Made by a program: the position numbers and the translations under genes
The notes under the pieces: generated by a model
What the model saw: only the letters and a program-made list of their open reading frames with translations
Told to the model about the DNA's origin: nothing
Databases searched by the model: none
Source of the DNA: Ectothiorhodospira marina
Lineage (GTDB): Bacteria > Pseudomonadota > Gammaproteobacteria > Ectothiorhodospirales > Ectothiorhodospiraceae
Reading direction: 5' to 3'
Assembly: GCF_900109495.1 (NCBI RefSeq)
Contig: NZ_FOAA01000010.1
Location: 1-64,000 of the forward strand
DNA: 64,000 nt
Shown: positions 1 through 8,076 of the stretch, one piece after another
Layout of the letters: every line of letters starts with the position of its first letter
Numbering within the stretch: position 1 is the first letter of the stretch

Positions 1-1
1 C

Positions 2-148
2 CGGGATGTGAATGCGGCAAGAAATCTTGCTTATTACGCCGTGAGTTCCACGGTGTCAGCCTGTGGAGAGGAAGGCGCTGGCTCAGGTCGCAAGATCGGA
101 GTGAAACCGGCCTCTGTGAAGCAGGAAATCAGCACTGAACCTGTTTAG
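2..148 (+). CDS. tnpB: IS200/IS605-family TnpB (OrfB), 3' fragment cut by window edge
   Basis: This frame is open from the window edge to a TAG at 146-148 and encodes 48 residues. It begins RDVNAARN, which fits the last RuvC-like motif of TnpB/OrfB (D-x-N-A-A-x-N), and continues through SACGEEG to a KPASVKQE tail typical of this family. TnpB is the RNA-guided nuclease carried by IS200/IS605 elements. Whether the upstream part is intact cannot be judged because it lies outside the window. The stop is about 40 bp from the last recognisable gltB codon (about 188), so the element's right end should lie between about 149 and 187. Its 3' coding end overlaps the read-through tail of the opposing gltB remnant, consistent with insertion or adjacent deletion there. 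Confidence 0.75.
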   Translation, partial: RDVNAARNLAYYAVSSTVSACGEEGAGSGRKIGVKPASVKQEISTEPV

Positions 149-988
149 ATACTTCTGAATAGTTTTGGGTAGGTATGATGGAACGGTGCTGTGGTATTCA
201 TAGGAGTCCCGGCGATCCGCCGCCAGCCCGGGATGCTTCTCCCAGGCCTCTGGAATCAGCATGCGCAGGGCATGCACCAGCACCAGCGAAGAGGTCACCC
301 GCGTATCGGACAGATCAGGGAAATAACATCGGAACTGACCGCAGGTGAGCAAGCCCTTGTACACCACTGTGGTGCGCGACAGGGAGCAGATGTAGAACGT
401 CTGCTGCCCGGCACCCACCAGGTTGCGGTATAGCACCTCATTCTCGATGGCACGCCGCAGGACATAGAGCCGCACATCCATGGCCTTGGGTTCCAACGCC
501 TGTTTCGGCCGGACGAAGCACTGCCAGGTCTGCGGCTCGCTGTTCAGCGCGGTCTGGCCCAGCCCTTCGTTCTGCGTGGGCACCTGCCGCCAGCCGATGA
601 GATCGAAGCCCTCAGCCTGGCAGCGCCGGGCAATCAGCGTCCGGATGGCCGCCCGGTGATCCCCGTCCCGGGGCATGAAGACCTGGGCCACCCCATAATC
701 ATCAGGATCACCCAGCCCCGGCACCAGAGTGGAGAGGAAGGCATGGGGCTTTTGCAGCAGCATGCCGGCACCATCACCGGTGTTCTCCTCCGCGCCCCGG
801 GCGCCCCGGTGATCCAGGTTTTCCAGGCATTCGAAGCCATCCTCGATCAGCTCATGGCTGGCGTGCCCATCCAAGTGGGCCAGCACGCCCACGCCACAGG
901 CAGCATGCTGGTGGACTCGCAGCCCCTCCTGGGTGCTGTCATCCACCCGGGCGATCGGGCCATGATGCGGATTTGGAAAGACGGCCAT
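83..988 (-). pseudogene. gltB: Glutamate synthase large subunit remnant, internally deleted and truncated
   Basis: The start at 988 (MAVFPNPHH) follows an AGGAG about 8 bp upstream. Residues 30-32 (ACG) carry the conserved N-terminal nucleophile context of the class II glutaminase domain (Cys31), followed by HRGARGAEENTGDGAG and FYICSLSRTTVVYKGLL as in GltB. After FPDLSDTRVTSSLVLVH (about residue 239, nt 271) the protein jumps directly to ALRMLIPEAWEKHP...YEYHS. In intact GltB this lies roughly 100 residues further on, so the segment with RFSTNTFP and AHNGEIN is missing in frame. Similarity stops near nt 188 and the last 34 residues are read-through into the flanking tnpB element. Full GltB is about 1500 residues; this frame has 301. 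It lacks the rest of the glutaminase domain and all FMN/synthase domains, so it should be non-functional. Confidence 0.85.
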
Positions 989-1164
989 GGGGAGACTCCT
1001 GACCTGGGTGGGCGCGGCACGTTCGGCACTGCCGGACCATTCTGCGCCCAGGCCAACGGCAGGATCAACGCGCCCGTTTTCTCGTGCCCTCCCTCGACTT
1101 GATGGCACCCCAGCGGACATCATGACGAGACCGACACCCCCCCCCCACCAGCGGCGAAAAAACC

Positions 1165-3084
1165 GTGACCCACGAACAGACCCTGATTCTCACGATCCTG
1201 CTCGCCACCATCAGCATGTTCCTGTGGGGACGATGGCGGCATGACATGGTGGCGGTGGGCGCCCTGCTGGCCTGCGTGCTGTTCGGCCTGGTGGTACCGG
1301 CGGAGGCCTTTGCCGGGTTTGGGCATCCGGCGGTGATCACCGTGGCTTGTGTACTGGTACTCAGCCGCGGGCTGCAACTCTCTGGCGCAGTGGATGTGCT
1401 CAGTCGCGCGGTATTGCCCACCCGGGCGGGCCCCACACTCAGTATTGCTGCCCTGGTCACCCTGGCCGCAGTCCTGTCCGGGTTCATGAACAATGTGGGT
1501 GCCCTGGCATTGCTCATGCCCGTGGCGGTGCAACTGGCGGGCCGTCTGGATCTCACCCCCGGCAAGGTGCTCATGCCGCTGGCCTTCGGGTCCATCCTGG
1601 GTGGCACCATGACGCTGATTGGAACACCGCCCAATCTGATCGTATCGGGGTTTCGGGCCGACCGGGAGGATCTCGGAGGGTTCGCGATGTTCGACTTCAT
1701 TGGCGTGGGCCTGCCGCTGGCGCTGGTGGGTGTGCTGTTCATTGTCCTGATCGGCTGGCGCCTGGTGCCGCGTCGCGAACAGCCAGGGGTGTCCGGCTTC
1801 GACACCGGCGCCTACACCACGGAGGCGCGGGTGCCTGAAGGCAGCAAGGCCGCGGATATGCGCCTGCATGAGATTGAATCCGTGCTGGATGAGGCCGATG
1901 CCCAGGTCATTGGTCTGATCCGTAATGAAGTGAAGATGAGTGCCCCCAGCGGCGGCCGGTTGGTCAAGCCGGGGGATATCCTCGTGATTGAGGCCGAAGT
2001 GGAAGCGCTGTCCAACGTGCTCGGCACCCTGGGCCTGACACTGGAGGAGGCCGATTCAAACGATGAGTCGGAGGATGACGACGCTCATGGCGAGATGCAA
2101 AGGGATGCCAGTCAGGGCAAGGATAAGACTGTGGCATCAAAAAAAGCCGCGGCTGAAAACTCAGCCACGGACAAGAGCAAGGACAAAACAGACGAGGAGG
2201 AGTCCGACAAATCGGCGGAACGCAGCGACGACATCGTCCTCGTCGAACTGGTGGTCAGGCCGGAGTCATCGCTGGAGGGCCGCTCCGCCAAGGATATCCT
2301 GCTGCGGTCCCGTTATGGGCTGAATATGTTGGCCGTCTCCCGGGATGGCGCGCGCACCAAGGCCCGTTTGCGTACTCTGAAGATCCGGGCGGGTGACCTG
2401 CTGCTGATGCAGGGGCCATCTGACACCATCACTGAGTTCGCCGCAGATTTTGGTTGCGTACCTCTGGCCAAGCGGGAACTTCGCATCCCGGACAAACGCA
2501 AGGCCATCGCCGCCACGGGCATCATGCTGGCGGCGGTGGGCGTGGCAGCGATGGGCCTGTTGCCGGCGGCGGTGACCTTTGCCGCTGGGGTGCTGGCCTC
2601 CATGGCCTTGCGCACGGTGCCACCTCGATCCGTGTATGCCTCAGTGGACTGGCCGGTGATCGTCCTGCTGGCCTCCCTGCTCCCAGTGGCCGGGGCCATG
2701 CAGAGCACCGGCACGGCGGACCTGATTGCCCATATCCTCCTGGAAAACCTGGCCCAGGGCCATGCCATTCTGGGTCTGGCGGTGATCCTGATCACCACCA
2801 TGATCCTCACCGATCTGATGAACAACGCTGCCACGGCGGCGGTCATGGCGCCGATCGGACTGGGGGCCGCCTTGCAACTGGGGGTCAACCCGGACACCTT
2901 CCTGATGGCCGTGGCCATCGGCGCGTCCTGCGCCTTCCTCACGCCCATCGGCCACCAGAACAACACCCTGATTCTGGGGCCAGGGGGCTTTCGTTTCGGA
3001 GACTACTGGCGCATGGGCCTCCCGGTAGATCTACTGGTGATCACCGTCAGCATTCCCTTGCTGTTGCTGGTGTGGCCGTTATAG
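1165..3084 (+). CDS. SLC13/DASS-family permease with two TrkA-C (RCK_C) domains
   Basis: A 639-residue inner-membrane transporter with a GTG start; no good Shine-Dalgarno is visible and a poly-C tract lies just upstream. The N-terminal transmembrane half carries FMNNVGALALLMP and LIGTPPNLI. The C-terminal half carries DLMNNAATAAVMAP and TPIGHQNNTLI. These are the paired SNT/TPxG-like substrate and Na+ motifs of the DASS fold. Between the halves are two TrkA-C domains (about residues 215-292 and 353-430), separated by a highly charged Asp/Glu/Lys/Ser-rich linker (about 296-352). Family members carry sulfate, dicarboxylates or other anions coupled to Na+. The nearby assimilatory sulfur genes make sulfate plausible, but the substrate cannot be read from the sequence. 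Confidence 0.85.
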   Translation: MTHEQTLILTILLATISMFLWGRWRHDMVAVGALLACVLFGLVVPAEAFAGFGHPAVITVACVLVLSRGLQLSGAVDVLSRAVLPTRAGPTLSIAALVTLAAVLSGFMNNVGALALLMPVAVQLAGRLDLTPGKVLMPLAFGSILGGTMTLIGTPPNLIVSGFRADREDLGGFAMFDFIGVGLPLALVGVLFIVLIGWRLVPRREQPGVSGFDTGAYTTEARVPEGSKAADMRLHEIESVLDEADAQVIGLIRNEVKMSAPSGGRLVKPGDILVIEAEVEALSNVLGTLGLTLEEADSNDESEDDDAHGEMQRDASQGKDKTVASKKAAAENSATDKSKDKTDEEESDKSAERSDDIVLVELVVRPESSLEGRSAKDILLRSRYGLNMLAVSRDGARTKARLRTLKIRAGDLLLMQGPSDTITEFAADFGCVPLAKRELRIPDKRKAIAATGIMLAAVGVAAMGLLPAAVTFAAGVLASMALRTVPPRSVYASVDWPVIVLLASLLPVAGAMQSTGTADLIAHILLENLAQGHAILGLAVILITTMILTDLMNNAATAAVMAPIGLGAALQLGVNPDTFLMAVAIGASCAFLTPIGHQNNTLILGPGGFRFGDYWRMGLPVDLLVITVSIPLLLLVWPL

Positions 3085-3139
3085 CCGCTTCGCGGTCGCC
3101 CACCCGGGATGACATACACTCACGGCCCGACGTCCTCCC

Positions 3140-3559
3140 TCAACGATGCAGATCGCCCGCACTCTCGGGCTGATAGAGGATCTTGTCGATACGTACGCGG
3201 ATGATACCGCCACCGGGGCGGGGCCATTCGATGCTCTCTCCCACCGACAAGCCCAAGAGGGCACTGCCCACAGGCGCCACGATAGAGATGCGGTCAGGCT
3301 CCCCGGTGCTATCGCGCGGATAAACCAGGGTCATCTCGAAAGACTCGCCGGTGGACTCCATGACGAAACGCACCGTGCTGTTCATGGTCACCACATCAGC
3401 GGGCATCTCATGGGGCTCGACCACCTCGGCCCGATCCAGTTCTGCCTGCAGGGCGGCACGCCCCGGGAAACTGTCTGCCGGGAGGGAAGCCATCAGGGTA
3501 TCCAGGCGATCATAATCCTGGCTGGAGACAATAACCTTGGGTTTATCTGTCACGTCCAC
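3140..3559 (-). CDS. rnk: Nucleoside diphosphate kinase regulator Rnk (GreA/GreB C-terminal-like)
   Basis: A 139-residue protein with a GTG start at 3559; a second GTG at 3553 has better spacing from an AAGAG. The N-terminal Rnk segment (KPKVIVSSQDYDRLDTLMA) precedes a GreA/GreB C-terminal FKBP-like domain. The latter includes VVTMNSTVRF, the MTLVYP strand and the PVGSALLGLSVGESIEWP signature. Rnk-type proteins lack the Gre coiled coil; they bind RNA polymerase and, in E. coli and Pseudomonas, influence nucleoside diphosphate kinase levels. A TACAAT -10-like hexamer (complement of 3591-3596) lies about 32 bp upstream of the start, but no convincing -35 accompanies it. The gene is monocistronic, with cysH transcribed toward it from further upstream. 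Confidence 0.9.
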   Translation of the reverse strand: MDVTDKPKVIVSSQDYDRLDTLMASLPADSFPGRAALQAELDRAEVVEPHEMPADVVTMNSTVRFVMESTGESFEMTLVYPRDSTGEPDRISIVAPVGSALLGLSVGESIEWPRPGGGIIRVRIDKILYQPESAGDLHR

Positions 3560-3791
3560 ACTCTTGGAAAAAGGCGTTTAACAAACCCTCATTGTAGCCT
3601 TGGCGGACGGGAAAAGCTGCCTTGACCGCAGGCGGCCAGTGTGAAGATGTCCCCAGACCTGAAATACCCTTCGTCGAAATCGTGGTGTGAAAACGCCGTG
3701 TCAAGACTTGACAGATCAAGACTTTCAGGAACACCTCTTTTAACCAGGAAACAAGCAGTTACAGAGCCTGGCTACTTTTTGACCAATCTGT

Positions 3792-3821
3792 TCACAGGCC
3801 GCGGACCGCCGCGGCCTGTGA
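3792..3821 (-). terminator. Perfect 13-bp inverted repeat, probable cysH transcription terminator
   Basis: TCACAGGCCGCGG (3792-3804) is separated by ACCG from its exact complement (3809-3821). It lies about 60 bp past the cysH stop and is very GC-rich. No U-tract follows in either direction, so this would be an unusual intrinsic terminator or an RNA-stabilising hairpin. Confidence 0.45.
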
Positions 3822-3848
3822 CACGTTCATGACATTTTGCCCACAAGG

Positions 3849-3869
3849 TTATCCACAGGTTCTGTGGAT
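3849..3869. other. Consensus DnaA box in an inverted pair
   Basis: TTATCCACA at 3849-3857 equals the consensus DnaA 9-mer. A mirrored TGTGGATGA follows after GGTTC (3863 onward), giving a 7-bp perfect inverted repeat, or 9 of 10 positions if extended. Only this pair is seen. There is no array of boxes and no flanking origin genes, so it may be an isolated DnaA-binding site or a chance hairpin near the end of cysH. Confidence 0.3.
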
Positions 3870-3880
3870 GACTGAGGGTC

Positions 3881-4630
3881 TCAGGCATGCTCATGCAGAC
3901 CGCACTCACGCTTGAGGCCAAAAAACCGCATCTGCTCGGAGTTTTCAATCTCGTGAACCGACCGGGTGCTGTGCACATCACCGATGGAGAGATACCCCTG
4001 GTGCCATAGCGGGTGGTAGGGCAACCCGTGTCGGGTGAGGTACTGATGCACGTCGCGGTCGGTCCAGTCGATGATGGGATGTATCTTGGCCCTTCCGTTC
4101 TGCCAGGCCACCACCTCAAGCCCGGCACGGGTCTCGGACTGCTGACGGCGCAGGCCAGCCAGCCAGGCATCCGCCCCCTGCTCATTCAGGGCCCGCTGCA
4201 TGGGTTCAACCTTGTTGATGCGGTTGTAGTGTTTGAGCCCTTCCAGCCCCTGTTCCCACAGGCGCCCGAACCGGGCCTCCTGCCAGGCGGATGACAAGGG
4301 GGAGCGGTACACCTGAAGGTTCAGATCGAGCTGCTCCGTCAGTTCATCCACAAAACGGTAGGTCTCCGGGAAGAGGTGGCCCGTGTCCACCAGGATGACG
4401 GGGATCCCGGGTCGCGCCTGGGTCACCAGATGGAGCATGACAGCCGCCTGAGCCCCGAAGCTGGAACTGAGTACGATGCGCTTCCCGAAGCAGCCCAGGG
4501 CCCAATTCACCCGGGCGCTTGCGTCCATGGGTTCCAATTCACGGTTAACCCTCTCCAGGGTGTCGCGATCGCCTGAGATCCGATGGGGCGCTTGCATGGG
4601 ACCGATCCTCTTGGTGTGGGTGTTGAACAT
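3881..4630 (-). CDS. cysH: Phosphoadenylyl-sulfate (PAPS) reductase
   Basis: A 249-residue cytosolic enzyme reducing PAPS to sulfite with thioredoxin. Visible signatures are the PP-loop-like [24 protein letters not shown], and the C-terminal catalytic [10 protein letters not shown]. The CC...CxxC iron-sulfur cysteines of APS reductases are absent (the region reads [11 protein letters not shown]), so this is the cluster-free PAPS type. Two starts are possible: ATG 4630, or ATG 4597, which has an AGAGGA about 9 bp upstream; the shorter start gives [10 protein letters not shown]. It diverges from the sulfite reductase gene across a 200-bp AT-rich region, consistent with coordinated control of sulfate assimilation. 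Confidence 0.93.
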   Translation of the reverse strand: MFNTHTKRIGPMQAPHRISGDRDTLERVNRELEPMDASARVNWALGCFGKRIVLSSSFGAQAAVMLHLVTQARPGIPVILVDTGHLFPETYRFVDELTEQLDLNLQVYRSPLSSAWQEARFGRLWEQGLEGLKHYNRINKVEPMQRALNEQGADAWLAGLRRQQSETRAGLEVVAWQNGRAKIHPIIDWTDRDVHQYLTRHGLPYHPLWHQGYLSIGDVHSTRSVHEIENSEQMRFFGLKRECGLHEHA

Positions 4631-4836
4631 GGCCCTACCTTAACCAAGATTGAGATTACGCAAAAAAGAATGAATAGTTTTTTATCGATTCCATCCAGTT
4701 CTTTTTAGGTTGGCAGCATTTATCTCTGATTGATCTAGATCCATTCTCATAAATTCTTTTTCGCTATTGATATTTCGCATTATCTTGACCACCCAGTGGC
4801 TCTCAGCCGCGCCCCCTTCAGAAACCGAGGATGAGC
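4631..4836. promoter_or_regulatory. AT-rich divergent control region between cysH and the sulfite reductase operon
   Basis: This region is strikingly A/T-rich compared with its GC-rich surroundings and has several T-runs. It must hold the promoters of cysH (leftward) and the cysI-DUF934-cysG-like operon (rightward). CATTAT and TTGATA-like hexamers occur but I could not pick a well-spaced -35/-10 pair with confidence. A LysR-type regulator such as CysB would be the expected controller in this family context; no defined site was recognised. Confidence 0.45.
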
Positions 4837-6546
4837 ATGTATCAGTACAGCGAATGGGATCAGGCCCTGCTCCGGGAGCGCGTGGAACAATTCCGCGACC
4901 AGACCCACCGCTTCCTGTCCGGGCAGTTGAGCGATGAGGCCTATCGGCCACTGCGGCTGATGAACGGCCTGTACCTCCAGCGCCATGCCCCCATGCTGCG
5001 AGTGGCCATCCCCTACGGCCTTCTCAGCAGCACGCAACTAAGGGGCCTGGCCCGGGTGGCGCGTGACCACGACCGGGGTTTCGGGCACTTCACCACCCGT
5101 CAGAACATCCAGTTCAACTGGCTCACGCTGGAGCAGGTCCCCGAGGTGCTCGCATCCCTGGCCGAGGTGGGCCTGCATGCCATCCAGACCAGCGGCAACT
5201 GCATCCGCAATGTCACCTGCGACCCCCTGGCCGGGCTGACGCCCGAGGAGGTGGATGATCCACTCGCCTGGTGCGAGGTCGTACGTCAGTGGGCCACGCT
5301 GCACCCGGAGTTCAGCTATCTGCCGAGAAAATTCAAGATCGCGGTCACCGCCAGCCCCCAGGACCGGGCCGCCACCCGGATCCATGACGTGGGTCTGCAA
5401 TTGGTGAGGGATCCCGCGGGTACACTGGGCTTTCGCATCCGCGTCGGTGGCGGTCTGGGTCGCGACCCCCATCTGGCCAGGACCCTGCGCGACTTCCTGC
5501 CGGCCGACGACCTGCTGGACTACCTCACCGCCATCCTGCGCGTATACAACCTGAACGGGCGCCGGGACAACCTCTACAAGGCGCGTATCAAGGTGCTGGT
5601 GAACAGCCTGGGCCTTCAGGCCTTCAAGGGGCAGGTGGAGTCGGAATGGGCACACATCCACCGGGAACAACCGGTATCCGCCCTGGAGGCCCACCGCCGT
5701 GTGAGCGAACGCTTGGTCACGCCCGCCTATAGAGAGGGTGGCCCATCCCGACCCCCTGCCCTGCCGGCCGGCGCGAGCACCGAACAGGCAACCGCCTATG
5801 GCCGCTGGCTCAAGTTCAACACTCATGAACACCGGCAATCCGGCTACCGGGTGGTCTTCATCCCATTGAAGGGGCCCGAACGAGCCCCCGGGGACCTCAC
5901 CGACCAGGAGATGGACACCCTGGCCGACCTGGCCGAACGCCATGGTTTTGGCGTGCTGCGCAGCACCCATGATCAGAATCTGCTGCTCCCGGATGTCCCC
6001 CTGGCGGACCTGCCCGCCCTGTGGCAGGCCCTGGAGGCCCTGGGATTGGCCCATGCCCATATCGGCACCCTCACGGACATGATCGCCTGCCCAGGACTGG
6101 ATTACTGCAATCTGGCCAACGCCGCAACGCTACCACTGGCCCGGGACATACAGCGGCACTTCGACGATCTGGACTACCTGCATGACCTGGGCGACGTGCA
6201 ACTGAAGATCTCCGGGTGCATGAATGCCTGCGCCCACCATCATGTGGGCCACATCGGCCTGCTGGGCGTGGAAAAGCACGGGGCCTCCTGGTACCAGATC
6301 CAGCTGGGAGGATCCTCCGGCGAGCAGGCCCGGCTCGGCAAGGTCCTTGGACCCGCCGTGCCCGCCGACAAGGTGGTGGAAACTCTGGACAGGCTACTCA
6401 GGTTCTACCTGGATCAACGCCAATCCGACGAACCCTTTCTGGATACGGTGCAGCGCATCGGTCTCAAACCTTTCAAGGAGCACCTGTATGGCCCTGATCA
6501 CTCTCGACGTGCAGATCGTGCCCGACCCGCGGCGGCAGACGCCTGA
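4837..6546 (+). CDS. cysI: Sulfite reductase hemoprotein (siroheme/[4Fe-4S], CysI-like)
   Basis: This protein reduces sulfite to sulfide by six electrons in sulfate assimilation. It has the duplicated nitrite/sulfite reductase ferredoxin-like half-domains, with FTTRQNIQFNWL in the first and STHDQNLLLPDV in the second. The iron-sulfur/siroheme motifs are CPGLDYC (C418, C424) and SGCMNAC (C461, C465). I chose ATG 4837 (569 aa) over ATG 4831 because the GAGG at 4827-4830 is then about 6 bp away. No flavoprotein CysJ gene is adjacent, so the electron donor may be ferredoxin or an unlinked flavoprotein. The neighbouring cysH, DUF934 and siroheme-synthase-like genes favour sulfite over nitrite as substrate. 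Confidence 0.9.
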   Translation: MYQYSEWDQALLRERVEQFRDQTHRFLSGQLSDEAYRPLRLMNGLYLQRHAPMLRVAIPYGLLSSTQLRGLARVARDHDRGFGHFTTRQNIQFNWLTLEQVPEVLASLAEVGLHAIQTSGNCIRNVTCDPLAGLTPEEVDDPLAWCEVVRQWATLHPEFSYLPRKFKIAVTASPQDRAATRIHDVGLQLVRDPAGTLGFRIRVGGGLGRDPHLARTLRDFLPADDLLDYLTAILRVYNLNGRRDNLYKARIKVLVNSLGLQAFKGQVESEWAHIHREQPVSALEAHRRVSERLVTPAYREGGPSRPPALPAGASTEQATAYGRWLKFNTHEHRQSGYRVVFIPLKGPERAPGDLTDQEMDTLADLAERHGFGVLRSTHDQNLLLPDVPLADLPALWQALEALGLAHAHIGTLTDMIACPGLDYCNLANAATLPLARDIQRHFDDLDYLHDLGDVQLKISGCMNACAHHHVGHIGLLGVEKHGASWYQIQLGGSSGEQARLGKVLGPAVPADKVVETLDRLLRFYLDQRQSDEPFLDTVQRIGLKPFKEHLYGPDHSRRADRARPAAADA

Positions 6547-6964
6547 AGGACACCAGGCCGAAGGCAGACCGCGGGACGTCCTGCTCGACCTGCATCAATG
6601 GAGAGAAACGGTGGGCAATGAGGCTGTCCCCGAGGGCGTGGATGGCGTACTCCTGCAGCCCCAGGATACGCTCACCGATCTCCTCCCCTGGCTGGACCGC
6701 CTGCATCTGGTGGCCCTGAACTTTCCCAAGGCCGGTGATGGGCGCCCCTACAGCATGGCCCGACAACTGCGTTGGCGTGACGGCTATAAAGGGGAGCTTA
6801 GGGCGGTGGGCGATATCCAGGTGGATCAGCTGGCCGCCATGCGACGCTGCGGCTTCGACAGCTTCGAGCTCTCGACAAACGATCTCGCCCTGCAGGCGGC
6901 GAGGTATCTGCAGGGCCCCCGTGCCTACCCGCACTGGCAGGACCCTGCCCCCGTACCAGGATAA
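6488..6964 (+). CDS. DUF934 protein, sulfite-reductase-associated
   Basis: A 158-residue protein starting at ATG 6488, with AAGGAG 7 bp upstream, overlapping the 3' end of cysI by 59 bp. The C-terminal half (NFPKAGDGRPYSMARQLR, GELRAVGDIQVDQLAAMRRCGFDSFEL) is the DUF934 signature. This family is almost always found beside CysI-type hemoproteins in proteobacteria, and its biochemical role is not established. The overlap implies translational coupling with cysI, so it is probably needed in stoichiometric amounts for sulfite reduction, either as a subunit or an electron-transfer/assembly factor; that is inference. The cysG-like gene starts 4 bp after its stop. Confidence 0.88.
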   Translation: MALITLDVQIVPDPRRQTPEGHQAEGRPRDVLLDLHQWRETVGNEAVPEGVDGVLLQPQDTLTDLLPWLDRLHLVALNFPKAGDGRPYSMARQLRWRDGYKGELRAVGDIQVDQLAAMRRCGFDSFELSTNDLALQAARYLQGPRAYPHWQDPAPVPG

Positions 6965-6968
6965 GCCC

Positions 6969-7991
6969 ATGGATCATTTCCCCATCTTCCTGGATCTGCG
7001 CGAACGCCCCTGCCTGGTGGTGGGCGGCGGTCGGGTGGCGGCCCGCAAGGCCCGGCGTCTGCAACAGGCAGGGGCCCGCGTGCACCTGCTCACCCCGCAC
7101 CTGACACCCTCCCTGGCCGAGGCCGTGGATCAGGGGCTGTTCGAGCATCAGGCAGGCCGATTTCATCCCGAGGCCGTGGAAGGCATGACCCTGGTCATCG
7201 CCGCCACGGACGATGAGACCGTGAACCGGGCGGTCTACGACGCGGCCCGGCAGCGGGGCGTCCTGGTGAACGTGGCCGACAGGCCGACGCTGTGCAGCTT
7301 CATCATGCCGGCGGTGGTGGATCGCAGCCCGCTGCTCGTGGCCATCGGCACCGGGGGTGCTGCGCCGGTCCTGGCCCGGGCGCTACGCGCCCGCCTGGAG
7401 GTACTGCTGCCGCGGAATCTGGGCGCGTTGGCGCAGCTGGCGGGCGGCTGGCGCGATCGGGTGGCCCAGACCCTGCCGGAGCCGGGTCAACGTCGACGGT
7501 TCTGGGAGGCACTGCTTGGGGGGGTGTGGCAGCCGGGCATGGAGAAACAGCCCCGTGACGAGGACTTCTCCCGCCTGCTCAACACCTGGCACAAGACACA
7601 AAAGGCCGAGGGCGAGGTGGCGTTCATCCCCTGCCCCGGGGATGAACCGGAGCAACTGACCATCCAGGCCCTGCGACTCCTGCAGCACGCGGATGTGATC
7701 CTTCATGACCCGGGCACACCGGCCCCGGTCCTGGATTATGCGCGCCGGGAGGCGGAACTGATCCCGGCAGGCCACTGCAATGACCTCAATGGCGTGCCCC
7801 ACAGCCCCATGCTGCCGATCATGATGCGCCACGTGCGCAACGGTGCCCGGGTGGTGCGCATTGGCCGAACAGACCCCCGCAATCCCTTCGCTTCCGAGCG
7901 CGCCACCCTTGGCCAACTGGGCATCCGGGCCTTCCCGGTACCGGGCGTCTCGGGCCCGACCGAAAGCATCACACAGGCGATGGCCAGTTGA
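6969..7991 (+). CDS. CysG-like protein: precorrin-2 dehydrogenase/ferrochelatase with a degenerate, truncated methyltransferase domain
   Basis: A 340-residue protein with ATG 6969. Residues 1-210 form an ordinary siroheme-synthase N-terminal module, with FPIFLDLRERPCLVVGGGRVAARKA (Rossmann NAD site), VIAATDDETVN and NVADRPTLCSFIMPAVVDRSPL. It would oxidise precorrin-2 to sirohydrochlorin and insert iron. The remainder resembles only the first half of uroporphyrinogen-III methyltransferase. PCPGDEPEQLTIQALRLLQHADVILHD replaces the usual GAGPGDP...LLT motif, VGK is lost, and KGGDPFIFGRG has become GRTDPRNPFASER. It stops shortly after VPGVSGPTES, about 100 residues before the normal end. The methyltransferase activity is probably lost, so uroporphyrinogen methylation must come from another gene. 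It should supply siroheme for the adjacent hemoprotein. Confidence 0.85.
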   Translation: MDHFPIFLDLRERPCLVVGGGRVAARKARRLQQAGARVHLLTPHLTPSLAEAVDQGLFEHQAGRFHPEAVEGMTLVIAATDDETVNRAVYDAARQRGVLVNVADRPTLCSFIMPAVVDRSPLLVAIGTGGAAPVLARALRARLEVLLPRNLGALAQLAGGWRDRVAQTLPEPGQRRRFWEALLGGVWQPGMEKQPRDEDFSRLLNTWHKTQKAEGEVAFIPCPGDEPEQLTIQALRLLQHADVILHDPGTPAPVLDYARREAELIPAGHCNDLNGVPHSPMLPIMMRHVRNGARVVRIGRTDPRNPFASERATLGQLGIRAFPVPGVSGPTESITQAMAS

Positions 7992-8076
7992 CCCAGATCA
8001 CGCGCCGCTTGAAACCCTGCATCTTGCGTATTGTCAATATAGGCCACCCCAGCGACTGATCAAGAGGAAATCCATC

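Larger units (their letters stand above)
3560..3880. other. Intergenic region rnk-cysH (321 bp)
   Basis: No credible gene is seen; the short minus-strand frame at 3543-3734 has no domain and no ribosome binding site. The region holds the rnk upstream sequences (right next to 3560), a perfect 13-bp hairpin at 3792-3821 and a DnaA-box inverted pair at 3849-3869. These last two are annotated separately. Confidence 0.6.

Noticed and set aside
1065-1869. Long minus-strand frames opposite the SLC13 permease
   Set aside because: Arg/Ser/Pro or His/Gln-rich shadows; they run through the gltB promoter region and have no recognisable domain.
3543-3734. 63-codon minus-strand frame upstream of rnk
   Set aside because: No ribosome binding site or domain, and it overlaps the rnk promoter and start.
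3792-3869. Replication origin
   Set aside because: Only one inverted DnaA-box pair, no AT-rich unwinding region with repeats, and no dnaA/gidA/parAB genes nearby.
4837-6546. Assimilatory nitrite reductase
   Set aside because: Neighbouring cysH, DUF934 and siroheme genes and the CysI-like motifs favour sulfite reductase; no nitrate genes are nearby.
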